Positions 61,594 through 64,000 of a DNA stretch of 64,000 bases are shown here, piece after piece; the stretch's first letter is position 1; every line of letters starts with the position of its first letter. The translations under genes and the position numbers were made by a program. Origin of the DNA: an uncultured Sphaerochaeta sp. (GTDB lineage: Bacteria; Spirochaetota; Spirochaetia; Sphaerochaetales; Sphaerochaetaceae); assembly GCF_963677315.1 (NCBI RefSeq), contig NZ_OY781939.1, positions 1,364,001 through 1,428,000 of the forward strand. The letters are read 5' to 3'. The notes under the pieces were generated by a model that saw nothing but the letters and a program-made list of their open reading frames with translations, was not told where the DNA came from and searched no databases.

Positions 61594-62838
61594 ATGGAAC
61601 GTGTGGTAGTAACCGGTATGGGAACTGTCAATCCACTGGGGACAGAGGTGGAACAGTTCTGGAAGCAGATACAGGCAGGAGCCTGTGGCATCGATAAGAT
61701 CACCAGGTTCGATACGACCGACTATCCAGCCAAGATTGCAGGGGAAGTCAGGGATTTTGATCCCTCTGACCTACTCGACCGTAAGGAGCTGAGAGGTATG
61801 GCTAATTTTACCAAGTTTGCCGCTCACGCTGCCGTACAGGCAATGAATCAAGCAAAACTGGAGAAAGGTTCCTTCGACCCCTACAGAAGTGGCGTCTATG
61901 TTGGAAACGGTATTGGAGGATTCGAAGTTGCGGAGGAGAACCTTGCAAAGCTCTTTGACAGAGGCCCACACGCTGTAGCTCCCCTAACCATCCCCAAGCT
62001 TATCAGCAACGAGGCTGCTGGGAATATTGCAATTCACTTCGGTATACAAGGACCTTGTCGCACCACGGTCACAGCATGTGCATCCGGAACCGACGCTATC
62101 GGGGATGCGTTCAACTCGATCCGCTTTGGTCTGGTTGATATGGCACTGGCAGGTGGTACGGAGGCTGCAATCACCGAGCTCAGCGTGGCTGGATTCTGCC
62201 GCCTTCAGGCCTTGGCTACCAAGTACAACGATACACCCAAGATTGCCAGCCGACCGTTCGACAAGGAACGTGATGGGTTTGTCATGGGAGAGGGAGCTGG
62301 GATGCTTGTACTTGAATCTCTTTCGCATGCCAAGAAGCGCGGGGCAACCATCCTCGGTGAAATCGCCGGCTACAGCATGACCTGTGACGCGTTCCACCTC
62401 ACCGCCCCCAATCCAGACGGGGAAGGAGCTGCCCGAGCCATGAAACAGGCGATCGAGATGGCAGGGGCAAGTCTTGATGAGGTTGATTACATCAATGCCC
62501 ATGGCACAAGTACTGCGGCTAACGACTCCATGGAGACCAAGGCGATCAAGCGGGTATTCGGCGATGGTGCGTATAAGCTCAAGGTCTCATCAACCAAATC
62601 CATGACCAGTCACTTGGTTGGGGCAGCAGGAGCTGTTGAGGCTATCATCTGCCTATTGGCCATTAGGGACCAGTACTTCCCTTGTACGCTCAACCAGACG
62701 GATCCAGACAGTGAGTGTGATCTTGACTATGTACCGAACAAAGGAATGAATGGTACAATTCGCTATGCTGTCAGCAATTCTTTGGGCTTTGGTGGCCATA
62801 ATGGTGTGCTTGTATTTAAGGCCTATCAGGAAAACTAA
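61594..62838 (+). CDS. fabF: 3-oxoacyl-ACP synthase II
   Basis: Elongating condensing enzyme. 414 aa, the usual length. Cys-His-His triad: VTACASGTDAIGDAF, INAHGTSTAANDSMET, STKSMTSHLVGAAGAVE; also DGFVMGEGAGMLVLE and SNSLGFGGHNGVLVF. Follows fabG by 11 bp. No fabB is nearby, so it may be the only elongating synthase in this cluster. Confidence 0.95.
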   Translation: MERVVVTGMGTVNPLGTEVEQFWKQIQAGACGIDKITRFDTTDYPAKIAGEVRDFDPSDLLDRKELRGMANFTKFAAHAAVQAMNQAKLEKGSFDPYRSGVYVGNGIGGFEVAEENLAKLFDRGPHAVAPLTIPKLISNEAAGNIAIHFGIQGPCRTTVTACASGTDAIGDAFNSIRFGLVDMALAGGTEAAITELSVAGFCRLQALATKYNDTPKIASRPFDKERDGFVMGEGAGMLVLESLSHAKKRGATILGEIAGYSMTCDAFHLTAPNPDGEGAARAMKQAIEMAGASLDEVDYINAHGTSTAANDSMETKAIKRVFGDGAYKLKVSSTKSMTSHLVGAAGAVEAIICLLAIRDQYFPCTLNQTDPDSECDLDYVPNKGMNGTIRYAVSNSLGFGGHNGVLVFKAYQEN

Positions 62839-62850
62839 GGAGAAGAAACC

Positions 62851-63294
62851 ATGCCAGAACAGTTTGAAACGCCAGAGGAACTACTTCCTCACCGAGATCC
62901 TTTTCTGTTCCTCGATGAATTGATCGAGGCTGATGAGAAACACACCGTTGCAAAACGTGTATTCACTGAAGATCATTTCTTCTTCAAGGGGCACTTTCCA
63001 AGTTACCCGGTGGTACCTGGGGTCATTCTTGTGGAGACCTTGGCACAGTGCGGCGGTGCCGGGCTGATCCAGACAGGGATTCTTCCTCATGGTGCCTTCT
63101 TCGTGTTGGCTTCCATTGAGAAGGCAAAGTTCCGAAACCAGGTACGCCCTAACGACTGTGCTATCATTGAAGTACATAATGTGAGAGTAAGCAAAGTGAT
63201 GGTTCGTCAGAAGGGAACCATTACCATCAACGGGAATGTTGCAGCTGAAGCATCCTGGATGTGCATCGTCAATAGCAAACAAGAAAGGATTTAG
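62851..63294 (+). CDS. fabZ: 3-hydroxyacyl-ACP dehydratase
   Basis: Dehydrates 3-hydroxyacyl-ACP to trans-2-enoyl-ACP. 147 aa, single hot-dog fold. LPHRDPFLFLDELIEAD near the start, then the central helix FFKGHFPSYPVVPGVILVETLAQCGG, with catalytic His and Glu. AAGGAG precedes the ATG by 7 nt. It lies between fabF and fabV. Confidence 0.93.
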   Translation: MPEQFETPEELLPHRDPFLFLDELIEADEKHTVAKRVFTEDHFFFKGHFPSYPVVPGVILVETLAQCGGAGLIQTGILPHGAFFVLASIEKAKFRNQVRPNDCAIIEVHNVRVSKVMVRQKGTITINGNVAAEASWMCIVNSKQERI

Positions 63295-63296
63295 TT

Positions 63297-64000
63297 GTGA
63301 TCATCACGAAAAAAGTAATGCGTAATGTCTCTCTTACCGCTCACCCCGAAGGGTGCAAGCGGTATGTCCAACAGCAAATAGACTGGGTGAAAAACCAGGC
63401 ACAGAACGGGGAGGACACGCGCTATTCCAATCCTACCCAGGAATTACTTCCAAAGCGAGTGCTCGTCATTGGAGGATCCACAGGATATGGTCTTTCCAGC
63501 CGGATCGTAGCTGCCTACACCGGAGGAGCTGACACCATTAATGTGTCCTTCGAACGTGAACCAGCCGAGAAAAAAACAGCAACCCCTGGTTGGTACAATA
63601 CCATGGCCTTCGAGCAACAAGCCAAGAAGGATGGTATGAAGGCATGTTCTGTTTTCGGTGATGCATTCAGCACCTCGATCAAGGAAGAGACTGCCCGGAA
63701 AATCAAGGAAGAACTTGGGCAAGTGGATCTGGTTATCTACAGCCTTGCAAGTCCACTCAGGAATGATCCTGTTACTGGGGTGACCTATCGTTCGGTACTC
63801 AAGCCCATAGGCAAGCCATTCACTGCCCTGTCGGTAGACTTGGATGATGATGTGGTTAAACAAGCGACCATTGACCCGGCTACTGATGAGCAAGTACAGG
63901 ATACTGTCAAGGTCATGGGGGGAGAGGACTGGAGCCTCTGGGTTGACTATCTGCTTGAGCAGGGACTGCTCGCAGAGGGTGCCATGACTGTTGCATACTC
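63297..64000 (+). CDS. fabV: Enoyl-ACP reductase FabV, N-terminal part (cut by window end)
   Basis: NADH-dependent last step of the elongation cycle. Starts at GTG 63297, two bases after the fabZ stop, with AGGA upstream, and stays open to the window end (234 complete codons of about 400). Recognised by SLTAHPEGCKRYVQQQI at the N-terminus, the NADH loop VLVIGGSTGYGLSSRIVAAY, ATPGWYN, GDAFS, GQVDLVIYSLASPLRNDPVTG, SVLKPIG, and VKVMGGEDW. The catalytic Tyr region lies past the end. FabV replaces FabI here; in other bacteria it is insensitive to triclosan. Confidence 0.92.
   Translation, partial: MIITKKVMRNVSLTAHPEGCKRYVQQQIDWVKNQAQNGEDTRYSNPTQELLPKRVLVIGGSTGYGLSSRIVAAYTGGADTINVSFEREPAEKKTATPGWYNTMAFEQQAKKDGMKACSVFGDAFSTSIKEETARKIKEELGQVDLVIYSLASPLRNDPVTGVTYRSVLKPIGKPFTALSVDLDDDVVKQATIDPATDEQVQDTVKVMGGEDWSLWVDYLLEQGLLAEGAMTVAY

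Overview
The window reads as a chromosome segment of a free-living, saccharolytic, fermentative bacterium. The best guess is a spirochaete of the Sphaerochaeta type. Pointers are solute-binding proteins whose signal peptides end in AAG-(S/G)-KE, the wealth of ABC and TRAP sugar or acid importers with AraC, YesMN and DeoR regulators, LctBCD-like lactate oxidation, and type II fatty-acid synthesis ending in FabV. The species call is inference; no rRNA or other marker lies in the window.

Layout. 1-3647: myo-inositol catabolism (iolG cut by the window start, iolD, iolE). 3746-5550: a split transketolase pair. 5664-7615: a NarL-type two-component system. 7715-14280: a carbohydrate ABC importer, a second split transketolase pair and an AraB-like kinase, probably one operon for a pentose-like sugar. 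14299-16346 (minus): a zinc dehydrogenase and an AraC regulator. 16506-20903: DeoR regulator, archaeal-type (type II) GAPDH, archaeal-type phosphoglycerate kinase and a LarA-family nickel racemase. 20881-33501 (minus): a nine-gene glycan operon (uncharacterised 839-aa protein, ABC importer, GH38 alpha-mannosidase, GH88/GH105 hydrolase, ROK kinase, NagB, AraC regulator), with a paralogous AraC gene diverging at its head. 34586-37908 (minus): three Gfo/Idh/MocA oxidoreductases. 37987-41823 (minus): etfB-etfA-glcD-tetR. 42155-43561: an AlbA_2/RecG-like ATPase with a DTAQ repeat, AT-rich by eye. 43580-46402: glycerol-1-phosphate dehydrogenase, SGNH hydrolase, HAD phosphatase. 46547-52891 (minus): a TRAP transporter headed by its own YesM/YesN two-component system and an extra TRAP-type lipoprotein. 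52968-55366: YcxB-like protein, MarR and MATE efflux. 55363-58877 (minus): accBCDA. 58981-64000: fabH-fabD-fabG-fabF-fabZ-fabV (cut by the window end), divergent from acc.

How they work together. Imported oligosaccharides and polyols are trimmed and phosphorylated in the cytoplasm and sent to the pentose-phosphate route and lower glycolysis. Lactate or related hydroxy-acids are oxidised through an Etf-linked dehydrogenase, and C4-dicarboxylate-like acids enter by TRAP. Acetyl-CoA feeds the acc/fab module. Most operons carry their own regulator.

Non-coding signals stand out. Strong hairpins separate the binding-protein gene from the permease genes in all three complete importer operons. Several genes lack a Shine-Dalgarno and have an extended -10 box placed so that transcription would begin on the start codon. 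Several promoters have palindromes over the -35 box. I saw no tRNA, rRNA, CRISPR array or insertion sequence.
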